A stretch of 13,630 nt of DNA, taken from Thermoleophilia bacterium. GTDB taxonomy: Bacteria; Actinomycetota; Thermoleophilia; Miltoncostaeales; Miltoncostaeaceae. The stretch is from NCBI GenBank assembly GCA_017882555.1, contig JADGPH010000072.1, forward strand, positions 1-13,630. Reading direction: 5' to 3'. Shown in pieces: positions 6,551 through 12,774 of the stretch. The notes beneath the pieces were generated by a model that did not search any database, was not told the origin of the DNA, and was given only the letters and a program-made list of their open reading frames with translations. Within the stretch, counting starts at the first letter, position 1. Each line of letters starts with the position of its first letter. A program made the translations under genes and the position numbers.

Positions 6551-7401
6551 CAGGCCTTCCCTGCGCTCCCGAATACGTTCAGATATTCCTCTGCCATCGC
6601 CTTCACGGCGGCCCGCTGGTGTCGAAAGAGCGACGGCGGATCCTGCTTGGTGGGGTTGTCCGCCAGGAACTCGCGCGTGGCGTCGAGAAACGTGACCTTG
6701 AGCGCGGTGGAGATATTCACCTTCGCGCAACCGCGCGCAATCAGGTCCTGAAAGGCGGTCGCGCTCAGGCCTGTACCGCCATGGAGCACCATCGGAAGGG
6801 CCTTCCGCGCCACCAGTTGGGTCACCCGCTCCGGGTTGAGAATCGGCGCGGTCGCGTACACGCCGTGGGCCGTCCCGATCGCTGGAGCGAAGCAGTCCAC
6901 CTCGGTGGCCTCGAGAAAGGCCACGGCCTCCTCGATCGGATAGACCTGAGGGGCATCGTCGCTACCGATTCCGTCCTCGACACCTCGGACGCCCTCGATT
7001 TCGCCCTCGACGTGCGCGCCATGGCGGCGAGCCTCAGCCACCACCTCGATCGTCTGGCGCGTATTCTCTTCGACGGTCAGCGCCGAGCCGTCGAAGAGCA
7101 CGGAATTCCAGCCGGTCTGCAGACACCTCGTCACGACTTCCCGGTCCGGACAGTGGTCCAGGTGGAGCGTCACGGGTACGCGCGCGGGCTCTGCGATCGC
7201 GCGAAACAACTGGTAGAGCACGTCCGCGCCCATCGAGTTCACGGTCTTGACGGAGGTTTGGACGATAAGCGGAGAGCGGACTTCCTCAGCGGCCGCGATG
7301 ACGGCGTCGATGGTCAAGTCGTTGACCACGTTGAAGGCCGCAACGCCGTATCGCTCCGCGAAGGCGTGGTCGAGGATGTCCTTCAGGGAGACGATGGGCA
7401 C
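6547..7401 (-). CDS. Class II (zinc) fructose/ketose-bisphosphate aldolase
   Basis: The protein has 284 residues, standard for this family. The start is a GTG at 7401 with GGGAGG about eight bases ahead. These TIM-barrel enzymes reversibly cleave ketose (bis)phosphates to dihydroxyacetone phosphate and an aldehyde. Motifs in order are AAFNVVND (21-28), HLDHC with catalytic Asp82 and zinc ligand His83, VEGEIEG with Glu134, AIGTAHGVY with zinc ligand His179, LHGGTGL with zinc ligand His207, and KVNIST (227-232) for phosphate binding. The usual HxDHG is HLDHC here, and HGGSG is HGGTG, conservative changes that may reflect a specificity other than fructose-1,6-bisphosphate (tagatose-, xylulose- or ketose-1-phosphate types exist in the family). 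It is the first gene of the four-gene block. Its stop overlaps the next start, and the gap to the upstream kinase gene is only 99 bases. Confidence 0.9.
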   Translation of the reverse strand: MPIVSLKDILDHAFAERYGVAAFNVVNDLTIDAVIAAAEEVRSPLIVQTSVKTVNSMGADVLYQLFRAIAEPARVPVTLHLDHCPDREVVTRCLQTGWNSVLFDGSALTVEENTRQTIEVVAEARRHGAHVEGEIEGVRGVEDGIGSDDAPQVYPIEEAVAFLEATEVDCFAPAIGTAHGVYATAPILNPERVTQLVARKALPMVLHGGTGLSATAFQDLIARGCAKVNISTALKVTFLDATREFLADNPTKQDPPSLFRHQRAAVKAMAEEYLNVFGSAGKAW

Positions 7402-7474
7402 GGAATTGTCCTCCCGCTCGTCGGAACGCCTCTGAAGTTACGACAGCCGACAACAACGCACCATTGGGAGGACT

Positions 7475-7488
7475 ACCCGTTACCGGGT
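7475..7488. promoter_or_regulatory. Short inverted repeat ahead of the aldolase gene, possible operator
   Basis: ACCCG TTAC CGGGT forms a perfect 5-bp inverted repeat within the 99-base gap between the sensor-regulator gene and the aldolase start. LuxR-type regulators usually bind short inverted repeats of this size, so it could be an operator for the regulator encoded next door. It could equally be a weak hairpin at the end of the upstream transcript. No promoter boxes could be placed. Confidence 0.25.
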
Positions 7489-7500
7489 GGGGGATAGCCT

Positions 7501-9327
7501 CTATCGAGGGGACGGTTCCCGCGCGCGACTTGCCGCCTCAGTCCGGTTCTGTGCGCCGGTCTTGCGGAGGATGGAGCCCACATGCTTCTCGACCGTCTTT
7601 ACCGATATGGTGAGCGCGCGAGCGATCTGCCGATCGGTGAGACCGCGCTCGAGGAGGGCGAAGACGTCCCGTTCTCGCACAGACAGTGCAACCGCGCCGT
7701 TGAGGTGGGCTTGCAGCCGATCTACGGCCCGGCCCCCGAGCAGGGCGCCGCCACGCGCGGCGGCAAGCACGGCGCGCGCCATCTCGGCCCCGGACGCGTC
7801 CTTCCCGAGGAAGCCGCGCGCGCCCGCTCGGAGAGCCCCCGAAACGAGTTCGTCGTGGTCGAAGGCCGTCAGCGCGACGATCGACGCCTCCGGATCCTCG
7901 CCTCGGATCCACGTGATCGCCTGGACCCCGTCGCCGTCTGGCATGCGGAGATCCATGAGGACGACGTCCGGCAGACGTTCCCGCCACATCGCCAAAGCCT
8001 CGCGCCCCGATGCTGCGTGTCCCACGACTTCAATCGTCGGCTCGGCATCGGAGAGCAGGCGCGCGATACCAATCCGAATGGCCTCATGGTCATCTGCGAT
8101 CAGAACGCGAACCCGGGTCGGGGCGGAGACAGGGGGGCCCGCTCCACGGTGCGGAAGGTGGGCGCGGACACGCGTTCCCCAGCCCGGCGTTGAGTCCACC
8201 TCCAATGTCCCACCCATCAGGTGGGCCCGCTCTTCCATGCCGCGCAGCCCGATGCCCTCGAGCGCGCTGGCCTGCTCGACCGCGGTGGTATCGAAACCGC
8301 CGCCGTCGTCTTGGACGAGCAGGGTCACCGCGGAGGGCGAGTACACGATCCCGATCCGGACCGAGCGAGCATTGGCGTGGTGGAGCGCGTTGGTGAGCGC
8401 CTCCTGGACGATTCTGAACAGCGCGTGGGCAAAGTCGGCAGGCAGGGGGGTTCGCTCACCGGCGACCACGAGACGAACGTTCGCCGCTCCGGTGCGCGTC
8501 GCCCAGGCCAGTTCGCGCTCCAACGCCTCCTCGAGGGAGCGACCCTCGAGGGGGGACGGCGCGAGCCCCAGCACGCTGCGCCGTGTCTCCTCGAGAGCGA
8601 AGTGCGCGGCCGCCCCTGCCTCGCTGAGGGCGGCCCCAAGCTCGTCCATGCGTTTCCCTGCGAGTGACGCCTCTGCGGATCGCACCTGTAGCAGCACGGA
8701 GACGAGACCCTTGGCCACGGTGTCGTGCACCTCGCGAGCCATGCGGTTGCGCTCTTCGGCCGCGGCTTCAGCTCGAGCGTTGGCGTCCGCCGCCTCATGC
8801 AGCCTGGCGTAGGTGATCGCGAGCGCGGCGTGATTGGCAAACAGCTCGAGCAGCTCGGCATCGTCGGCCGAGAACACCCGGTCTCGGTTCCTACTGAACA
8901 CGACGCAGGTGCCGATGATCGCGGTCCTCCACCAGATTGGGACGCCGATCACACCCCGCAGCGACACCCGATCCGCCACTGCTGCATGGCCGCCCGGCAC
9001 CTCGCCGTAGTCCTCGAAGATCACCGACCCTCGTTGGGCGACGACCGCACCGGTTACGCCCTCGGTGAGCGGAAACACCTGCCCTGACTGGCATGCGACG
9101 CCGAGGTCAGCCTCTTTGCGATATACGCCCTTGACCTCGTCGACCAGGCAGATCGACCCTGCGTCACCGCCGAGAAGGCGTATCGAACGGTTGAGAATCC
9201 GCTCGAGCAGCGGCCCCAACGAGAGCTCTGCCCCCAAATCCTCCACGACCGCAGCGAGCGCCGTGGCATGTTCCCGCACGCGTACGGCGGTGGGTCCTCC
9301 TGGCGTCCGGGTGTCGCTGATCTCCAC
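7501..9327 (-). CDS. One-chain two-component protein: GAF sensor, NarL-type histidine kinase, receiver and LuxR HTH
   Basis: This 608-residue cytosolic protein carries both halves of a two-component system. A GAF domain spans about 28-175. The dimerization and phosphoacceptor helix has His201 in MAREVHDTVAKGL, the HisKA_3 (NarL-type) form. The ATPase domain shows QEALTNALHHANA (308-320), the G1 box QDDGGGFD (339-346) and the G2 box GIGLRGMEER (358-367). After a short Pro-rich linker (about 393-404) comes a receiver with Asp412-Asp413, phosphoacceptor Asp459 in MDLRMP, Thr487 and Lys509. A LuxR/GerE helix-turn-helix follows at about 548-600 (LTDRQIARALTISVKTVEKHV). Usually kinase and regulator are separate genes. 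The start is a GTG at 9327, the only one available after an upstream TGA; its ribosome site is weak. Being on the same strand just upstream, it may control the aldolase-Dha operon. The signal is unknown; GAF domains bind small molecules, haem or flavins. Confidence 0.93.
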   Translation of the reverse strand: MEISDTRTPGGPTAVRVREHATALAAVVEDLGAELSLGPLLERILNRSIRLLGGDAGSICLVDEVKGVYRKEADLGVACQSGQVFPLTEGVTGAVVAQRGSVIFEDYGEVPGGHAAVADRVSLRGVIGVPIWWRTAIIGTCVVFSRNRDRVFSADDAELLELFANHAALAITYARLHEAADANARAEAAAEERNRMAREVHDTVAKGLVSVLLQVRSAEASLAGKRMDELGAALSEAGAAAHFALEETRRSVLGLAPSPLEGRSLEEALERELAWATRTGAANVRLVVAGERTPLPADFAHALFRIVQEALTNALHHANARSVRIGIVYSPSAVTLLVQDDGGGFDTTAVEQASALEGIGLRGMEERAHLMGGTLEVDSTPGWGTRVRAHLPHRGAGPPVSAPTRVRVLIADDHEAIRIGIARLLSDAEPTIEVVGHAASGREALAMWRERLPDVVLMDLRMPDGDGVQAITWIRGEDPEASIVALTAFDHDELVSGALRAGARGFLGKDASGAEMARAVLAAARGGALLGGRAVDRLQAHLNGAVALSVRERDVFALLERGLTDRQIARALTISVKTVEKHVGSILRKTGAQNRTEAASRAREPSPR

Positions 9328-9603
9328 CGCGAGATGCTCATTAGGCTTGGGAACCGGGTCGAATCACTGTAACGGACGGTTCCTGACCGAACAACTGACC
9401 CACGGGGGTCCGTCTGGGCAGAGAGTCGGTCAAGCCACAGCTCGAATCGCTCGGCCGGCCAGATAAGGCGCGAGGGACGAGCCGCGGCGCGTCGATGACC
9501 CGACCGACACCAGCGTCGCATCGGGCACGGAGGGCAAAGGCCCGGCACGCCATCGATGTCATGGCCGTCCGCGGGAAGGCGCCCTCAGGTGGCCGGCCTC
9601 ACG
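9328..9603. other. Intergenic region upstream of the sensor-regulator gene
   Basis: These 276 bases separate two minus-strand genes and hold no recognisable gene. A weak promoter candidate for the sensor-regulator gene lies at 9366-9394 on the minus strand: TTGTTC, a 17-base spacer, then TACAGT. The match to consensus is poor, so this is a suggestion only. Confidence 0.2.
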
Positions 9604-9927
9604 CTAGTCAGTCTCCCGCTCACTGGACCGCTCATGGTCCGCCTCGCCGTAGATTCCACGGTCTGGTTCCTCCTCCACCGCACCAGCATCGCGGAGAATG
9701 TGGATGGTGGCATCAAGCCCCTCTTGGGTGGCATGGTCAACGAGCAGAGCCTCAGCCTGTTCGAATCCCTCTGCGACGCCCCCTCCAGCCTCTATCACCG
9801 GTGCCATCGCTGGGTCGACGAGGTCATCGGAATACACACCGTCGACGCTCAACCCGGTCTCCGGCAAAGGTTCCTCACGGGTCAGCGGATCTCGTTCGTC
9901 GTCAGGTGGATCAATCCGCGTACTCAT
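9604..9927 (-). CDS. Small acidic protein of unknown function
   Basis: The protein has 107 residues from the ATG at 9927, taken over an earlier start because a purine-rich GGGGGGCGAC sits right ahead and the preceding residues are Arg/Cys-rich and unlike the rest. It is strongly acidic with no membrane segment. The N-terminal 30 residues (DPPDDERDPLTREEPLPE) look disordered. The centre carries DPAMAPVIEAGGGVAEGF, followed by a helix EQAEALLVDHATQ and LDATIHILRDAG. The tail is again charged. The APVIEAGGG-EGFE-AE-LL block resembles one I associate with small uncharacterised proteins of high-GC soil bacteria, but no function is known to me. It is divergent from the carbonic anhydrase gene, with 479 bases between. 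Confidence 0.65.
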   Translation of the reverse strand: MSTRIDPPDDERDPLTREEPLPETGLSVDGVYSDDLVDPAMAPVIEAGGGVAEGFEQAEALLVDHATQEGLDATIHILRDAGAVEEEPDRGIYGEADHERSSERETD

Positions 9928-10346
9928 GTCGCCCCCCCAGTTCGTTCTTGGTCTACGTCGACAATAGCTCGCGTGACCCGCCGTGGCGCCCGTCACTTAG
10001 GGGCCGCTGAGACCAGGACCACAAGGCGCCGAAACCCCGCTCATGAAGTGGGGTTCCGATGAGGTGGGCGCGACGGCGCCCGAACCAGTGCCCCCCAGCC
10101 GATCGAGCTGAGTATTCCGACGGGTGCGATGACGTGCCATGTGTGAACTGTCGCATCTACATCCTGTATATCGTCACAATCCATGCCCTCGGGACACTCG
10201 TCGCTCGTGACTGGGCCACACGACCTGCGACACGGTGCTGTTCACAATCTGTTCCCATGCGAGCTGCGCCCGTAACGAGCGCCCGGCAGGTTGCCCGTTG
10301 CCTTGGTTCGATGCTTCGGGCTTCATGCGCTGCGCGCCGGAGACCC
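9928..10346. other. Divergent intergenic region with a hairpin
   Basis: No gene was recognised here between the divergent acidic-protein and carbonic anhydrase genes. A stem-loop is present: arms 10033-10041 (AACCCCGCT) and 10047-10055 (AGTGGGGTT) pair over 9 bp, with one G-U wobble in plus-strand RNA, around the loop CATGA. Since it lies upstream of both genes, it is either a leader structure, an operator-like palindrome or a leftover terminator. The stretch from 10140 to 10260 is AT-richer than its surroundings, as promoters often are. Confidence 0.4.
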
Positions 10347-10375
10347 TGGGCACGCAACGACATGGGCGGTATACT
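10347..10375 (+). promoter_or_regulatory. Candidate sigma70-type promoter of the carbonic anhydrase gene
   Basis: TATACT at 10370-10375 is a good -10 box (five of six consensus bases). With a 17-base spacer the -35 position reads TGGGCA (10347-10352), a weak match to TTGACA. Transcription would start near 10382, leaving a leader of about 25 bases before the GTG start. Confidence 0.4.
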
Positions 10376-10406
10376 CAGTAATCCCCAATGAATTAAGGAG
10401 ATTACC

Positions 10407-11039
10407 GTGTCGACTGTTCTCAGTGAGGTTCTCGCGGCGAATCAGGAATACGCCACTGGCTTCGGGTCCAAGGGCGAGCTTGCGCTGCCCCCCGCGCGCG
10501 GCTTCGCCATTCTGACCTGCATGGACGCTCGCCTGGATCCGGCCAAGTATGCGGGCCTGGCCGAAGGCGATGCCCACGTGATCCGCAACGCCGGCGGCCG
10601 TGCCAGCGACGATGCGATCCGCTCGCTGGTCATCTCCTACAAACTGCTCGGCACCAAGGAGTGGTTTGTCATCCACCACACCGACTGTGGAATGGAGTTC
10701 TTCACCGACACGGTCATTCGAGGCCTGCTGGAGAACAGCCTCGATACCGCCGCCCTCGGTGAGGATGGCTTCTACGACGTCGGCACGGGCCCGGGCTCGA
10801 GCGAGGGCAACTACATCGACTGGCTGACCGTCTCGCACCGCGAGCAGGCTGTCGTCGAAGACGTACGCCGGATCCGCAACCACCCGCTGGTTCCGGGTCG
10901 CATCCCGGTCTACGGGTACGTGTATGACGTTCGTTCGGGTCGACTTATCGAGGTCCCTGACGCCACACGTGAGGGTGCGGTGCGTTCGGGTCGCCGTATC
11001 GAGGTCCCGGACGCCACACGTGAGCTTTCAGCACGATAA
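10407..11039 (+). CDS. Beta-class carbonic anhydrase with duplicated C-terminal tail
   Basis: The protein has 210 residues. The GTG start at 10407 follows AAGGAG by six bases. It would interconvert CO2 and bicarbonate in the cytosol with one zinc per subunit. The zinc ligands are Cys38 in TCMDAR, His91 and Cys94 in HHTDC, and the Asp40-Arg42 dyad is present, so it should be active. Other family blocks are GDAHVIRNAGG (54-64) and SLVISYKLLGTKEWFVIHH (73-91). It resembles the short actinobacterial beta-type (Rv1284-like) rather than the plant-like long type. The body ends near residue 174 with YGYVYD. After it a 17-residue unit occurs twice in tandem (175-191 and 192-208, each VRSGR-IEVPDATRE), encoded by a 51-bp duplication. 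The gene stands alone and is followed by a strong hairpin. Confidence 0.93.
   Translation: MSTVLSEVLAANQEYATGFGSKGELALPPARGFAILTCMDARLDPAKYAGLAEGDAHVIRNAGGRASDDAIRSLVISYKLLGTKEWFVIHHTDCGMEFFTDTVIRGLLENSLDTAALGEDGFYDVGTGPGSSEGNYIDWLTVSHREQAVVEDVRRIRNHPLVPGRIPVYGYVYDVRSGRLIEVPDATREGAVRSGRRIEVPDATRELSAR
10929..11030 (+). repeat. 51-bp in-frame tandem duplication at the 3' end of the carbonic anhydrase gene
   Basis: Copy 1 is 10929-10979 and copy 2 is 10980-11030. The copies share the core from CGTTCGGGTCG through GACGCCACACGTGAG, with a few differences (CGACTT versus CGCCGT, CCT versus CCG, and the last six bases). The unit is a multiple of three, so it adds 17 residues without shifting the frame. 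The few changes suggest a fairly recent slippage or duplication. Confidence 0.9.
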
Positions 11040-11047
11040 GCACCGTG

Positions 11048-11077
11048 CCGAGGGGCAGCCACGCGACTGCCCCTCGG
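11048..11077 (+). terminator. Hairpin terminator after the carbonic anhydrase gene
   Basis: Arms 11048-11058 (CCGAGGGGCAG) and 11067-11077 (CTGCCCCTCGG) form a perfect 11-bp GC-rich stem with an eight-base loop, nine bases after the TAA stop. No U-run follows (AGTCGTTCG), so termination would rely on the stem alone. Confidence 0.75.
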
Positions 11078-11184
11078 AGTCGTTCGCCCAAGCGCCGGCG
11101 GTACCCCTAGACGGCTCCTTGCCCGACCCACGACCGACCATCGATAAGACATATGAGCTCCACAGCACCCGCCGATCCGCTGAG

Positions 11185-11430
11185 TCAGCTGATCGGCACG
11201 CCCGCGCGGCTCGTCCCTCGCGTGCGTCTGGGACTGGGCGCCCGGGACGAGGACGTCATAGGTCGGGCGAGATGGCTCTTCGCTGGATGGCCGCCGGGAT
11301 GCTCGAGGCCGACCGCCAGTTCAGGCCTATCGTCGGCCATCAGCAGCCGGCCAGGCTGGCCGTGTCGATCGGGCGCGATCTCGTCGTCGTCGTGCCGACC
11401 GAGGACCCTGTCAATACGTAGATCAGCTGA
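11185..11430. repeat. 10-bp inverted repeat flanking the IS256-type remnant
   Basis: TCAGCTGATC at 11185-11194 and its reverse complement GATCAGCTGA at 11421-11430 bracket the transposase remnant. The core TCAGCTGA is itself a palindrome, so the match carries less information than ten bases suggest. It may be coincidence rather than true insertion-sequence ends. Confidence 0.25.
11257..11421 (+). pseudogene. IS256-type (mutator) transposase, C-terminal remnant
   Basis: From about 11272 the plus strand reads MALRWMAAGMLEADRQFRPI, then VGHQQPARLAVSIGRDL, ending at a TAG (11419-11421). This is the pattern of the C-terminal end of IS256/mutator-type transposases of high-GC bacteria (A-RW-AAGMLEAE-QFRR--GY-DL--L--AIERDL). 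The frame stays open leftward into the end of the carbonic anhydrase gene, but nothing upstream of 11257 resembles a transposase and the DDE catalytic domain is missing. Only the last 50 or so codons of the ancestor survive. It is a dead fragment, marking a second past insertion in this window. The family call rests on pattern memory. Confidence 0.5.
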
Positions 11431-11613
11431 GCCAGGAGGCGGATCCGTCGGAACGACGGAACGCGTCCGTTCACGGTGGCCGGGATGCCGCCACCCGGTA
11501 TAGTCGCGCCGAGCCCCGTGACCGCGGTGGCCGAGGGCTGATCGGCTCGGCCGGACGGTCGGGACACCGTGCCGGTTGCGTCACGGGCCGGGCAGACGCA
11601 AAGGGGAGTGGGA

Positions 11614-12021
11614 ATGGATCACACGGCCACGCTTCGACGCATGTACGACCTCATCAGCGCCCACGACATCGACGCCTTCGGCGAGTTCTTGGCCGACGAC
11701 TTCATCGAGCATGAGGAGCTTCCCGCCGGCGGTCCCACAAGGGAGGGCGTCAAGGCCTTCTTTCGTATGCAGATCGCGGCGTTTCCCGATTTCGCCATGA
11801 CCATGCAGGACGTCGTCGACGGCGGTGACAAGATCGTCGCCCGGGCGCGGTTCACTGGGACGCACGAGGCTGAGTTCATGGGAATACCGGCCACCGGCAG
11901 GCCCGTCGACGTACAATTGATCGACATCATGCGCTTTGCAGACGACGGCCTCGTGCACGAGCACTGGGGCGTGTTCGACGCGATGGCCATGATGCAGCAG
12001 CTACGCGCGCCCGCCAGCTGA
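11614..12021 (+). CDS. SnoaL-like / ester cyclase family protein (NTF2 fold)
   Basis: The protein has 135 residues from the ATG at 11614, with AAGGGGAGTGGGA directly ahead; an earlier GTG at 11569 lacks this. It has the alpha+beta cone fold sequence of the SnoaL-like group: an N-terminal helix (LRRMYDLISAHDIDAFGEFL), ADDFIEHE (27-34), VKAFFRMQIAAFPDF (46-60), then the strands VARARFTGTH (75-84), FMGIPATGRPVDV (88-100), IDIMRFADDGLVHEHWGVFD (103-122). The GTH-x-EF-GIPATG-x-V and DI-RF-DG-x-EHWG-D signatures are those of proteins annotated as ester cyclase or polyketide-cyclase-like. True substrates are mostly unknown. Asp and His at the pocket edge (His33, His82, His116) could be catalytic. 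It is monocistronic and followed by a hairpin. Confidence 0.85.
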   Translation: MDHTATLRRMYDLISAHDIDAFGEFLADDFIEHEELPAGGPTREGVKAFFRMQIAAFPDFAMTMQDVVDGGDKIVARARFTGTHEAEFMGIPATGRPVDVQLIDIMRFADDGLVHEHWGVFDAMAMMQQLRAPAS

Positions 12022-12054
12022 GTTCAACACTGGACCGCCGTCCGTAGGTTCTCC

Positions 12055-12094
12055 GAGTTACGGGGCGACCTCGTCCTACGTGACGAGGTAACTC
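12055..12094 (+). terminator. Stem-loop after the SnoaL-like gene
   Basis: An inner stem pairs CCTCGTC (12069-12075) with GACGAGG (12082-12088) around CTACGT, and an outer stem pairs GAGTTA (12055-12060) with TAACTC (12089-12094), leaving a bulge on the left side. It lies about 34 bases past the TGA. There is no U-run, so it could be a terminator or a 3'-end-protecting structure. Confidence 0.5.
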
Positions 12095-12548
12095 ACTGTG
12101 ACAGCACGTTGGGTATGGGGGATTTCCGCGATGGATGCCGTCCTCCCCTCGTCGACCGCACGGGCGGGTAACAGAGTCTCCCTTGGGGTGCTCGGAGAGT
12201 CTGCCGGCATCGATCAGCACCGGGAGCAGCATCCGGGCGTGGCACGGCTCGCGAGGTCTTCGCGGCGCTGTCTCGGAGAGCACGTGTGGGCGGATCCGTT
12301 TCGTGAAGAGCCGCCAAGAGCATTCGCGGTTCGCTCCGGTGGTCTCGATCGACCCCGTGGGCGCCGTTCCGGTCGCAAGCCGATCGACCAGTCGTGAGCT
12401 TCCCGAAGCGCTGCACCGCCCAAAGTTGGAGTCTAAACCGACCATGCGGAGCGACAAGAACCCGACCGCGAGGGGGAACAAGCTGGACGGACCGTTCAAC
12501 TAGGAAATCCTCCGCAAGCGCGATCAGTGAACCATAAATAGCGCCCGA
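12095..12548. other. Intergenic region, no gene recognised
   Basis: These 454 bases lie between two convergent transcription units. Frames of about 100-190 codons cross it on both strands, but none has a ribosome binding site or recognisable domain; the longest runs antisense through the SnoaL-like gene. The end near 12500-12560 is AT-richer (AACCATAAATAG). Nothing else was seen. Confidence 0.45.
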
Positions 12549-12740
12549 CTAGATAAGGGTCCTGGCACCTTCATGGTCCACGGCGTCCACGACCATAAAG
12601 TCGTCCTCTTCGCGACCGACCCCGACCTCGATCAACGCGGACTCCGGGTACACGAGCAGGCGCACAAGCGACGGTGCGGAGGCGTCGAGCGACGGTGCGG
12701 TCTCATAGCCTCGCGATCCTCCGGACACCCTTCTCGTCAC
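12549..12740 (-). CDS. Small hypothetical ORF, uncertain
   Basis: From a GTG at 12740 this frame gives 63 residues and ends at a TAG. The C-terminal half looks protein-like: LVRLLVYPESALIEVGVG, then EEDDFMVVDAVDHEGARTLI, alternating strand-like and acidic segments. The N-terminal half is low-complexity and includes a doubled Ala-Pro-Ser-Leu unit, encoded by a 13-bp direct repeat at 12667-12679 and 12688-12700 (period 21). No clear ribosome binding site was found, and the frame extends upstream antisense-free through the next gene in another register, so the start is uncertain. I recognise no family. It could be the 3' remnant of a larger gene. Confidence 0.3.
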   Translation of the reverse strand: MTRRVSGGSRGYETAPSLDASAPSLVRLLVYPESALIEVGVGREEDDFMVVDAVDHEGARTLI

Positions 12741-12774
12741 GGCGAGATCGACGGTGGCTTCGCAAGTTGCGCCG

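Noticed and set aside
6551..6730. Longer N-terminus for the HAD phosphatase
   Set aside because: The added 60 residues are wrong-frame aldolase sequence; the GTG at 6550 overlapping the aldolase stop fits the first HAD strand.
6619..7497. 292-codon plus-strand frame opposite the aldolase
   Set aside because: Antisense shadow; the minus strand holds an intact class II aldolase with all zinc ligands.
7487..8812. 441-codon plus-strand frame opposite the kinase-regulator gene
   Set aside because: Ser/Arg/Ala-rich antisense shadow of a gene with all catalytic motifs present.
11040..11421. Functional plus-strand gene extending across the IS256-type tail (open from 10924)
   Set aside because: The frame starts inside the carbonic anhydrase gene, crosses its terminator hairpin and is only recognisable in the last 50 codons, so a remnant is the better reading.
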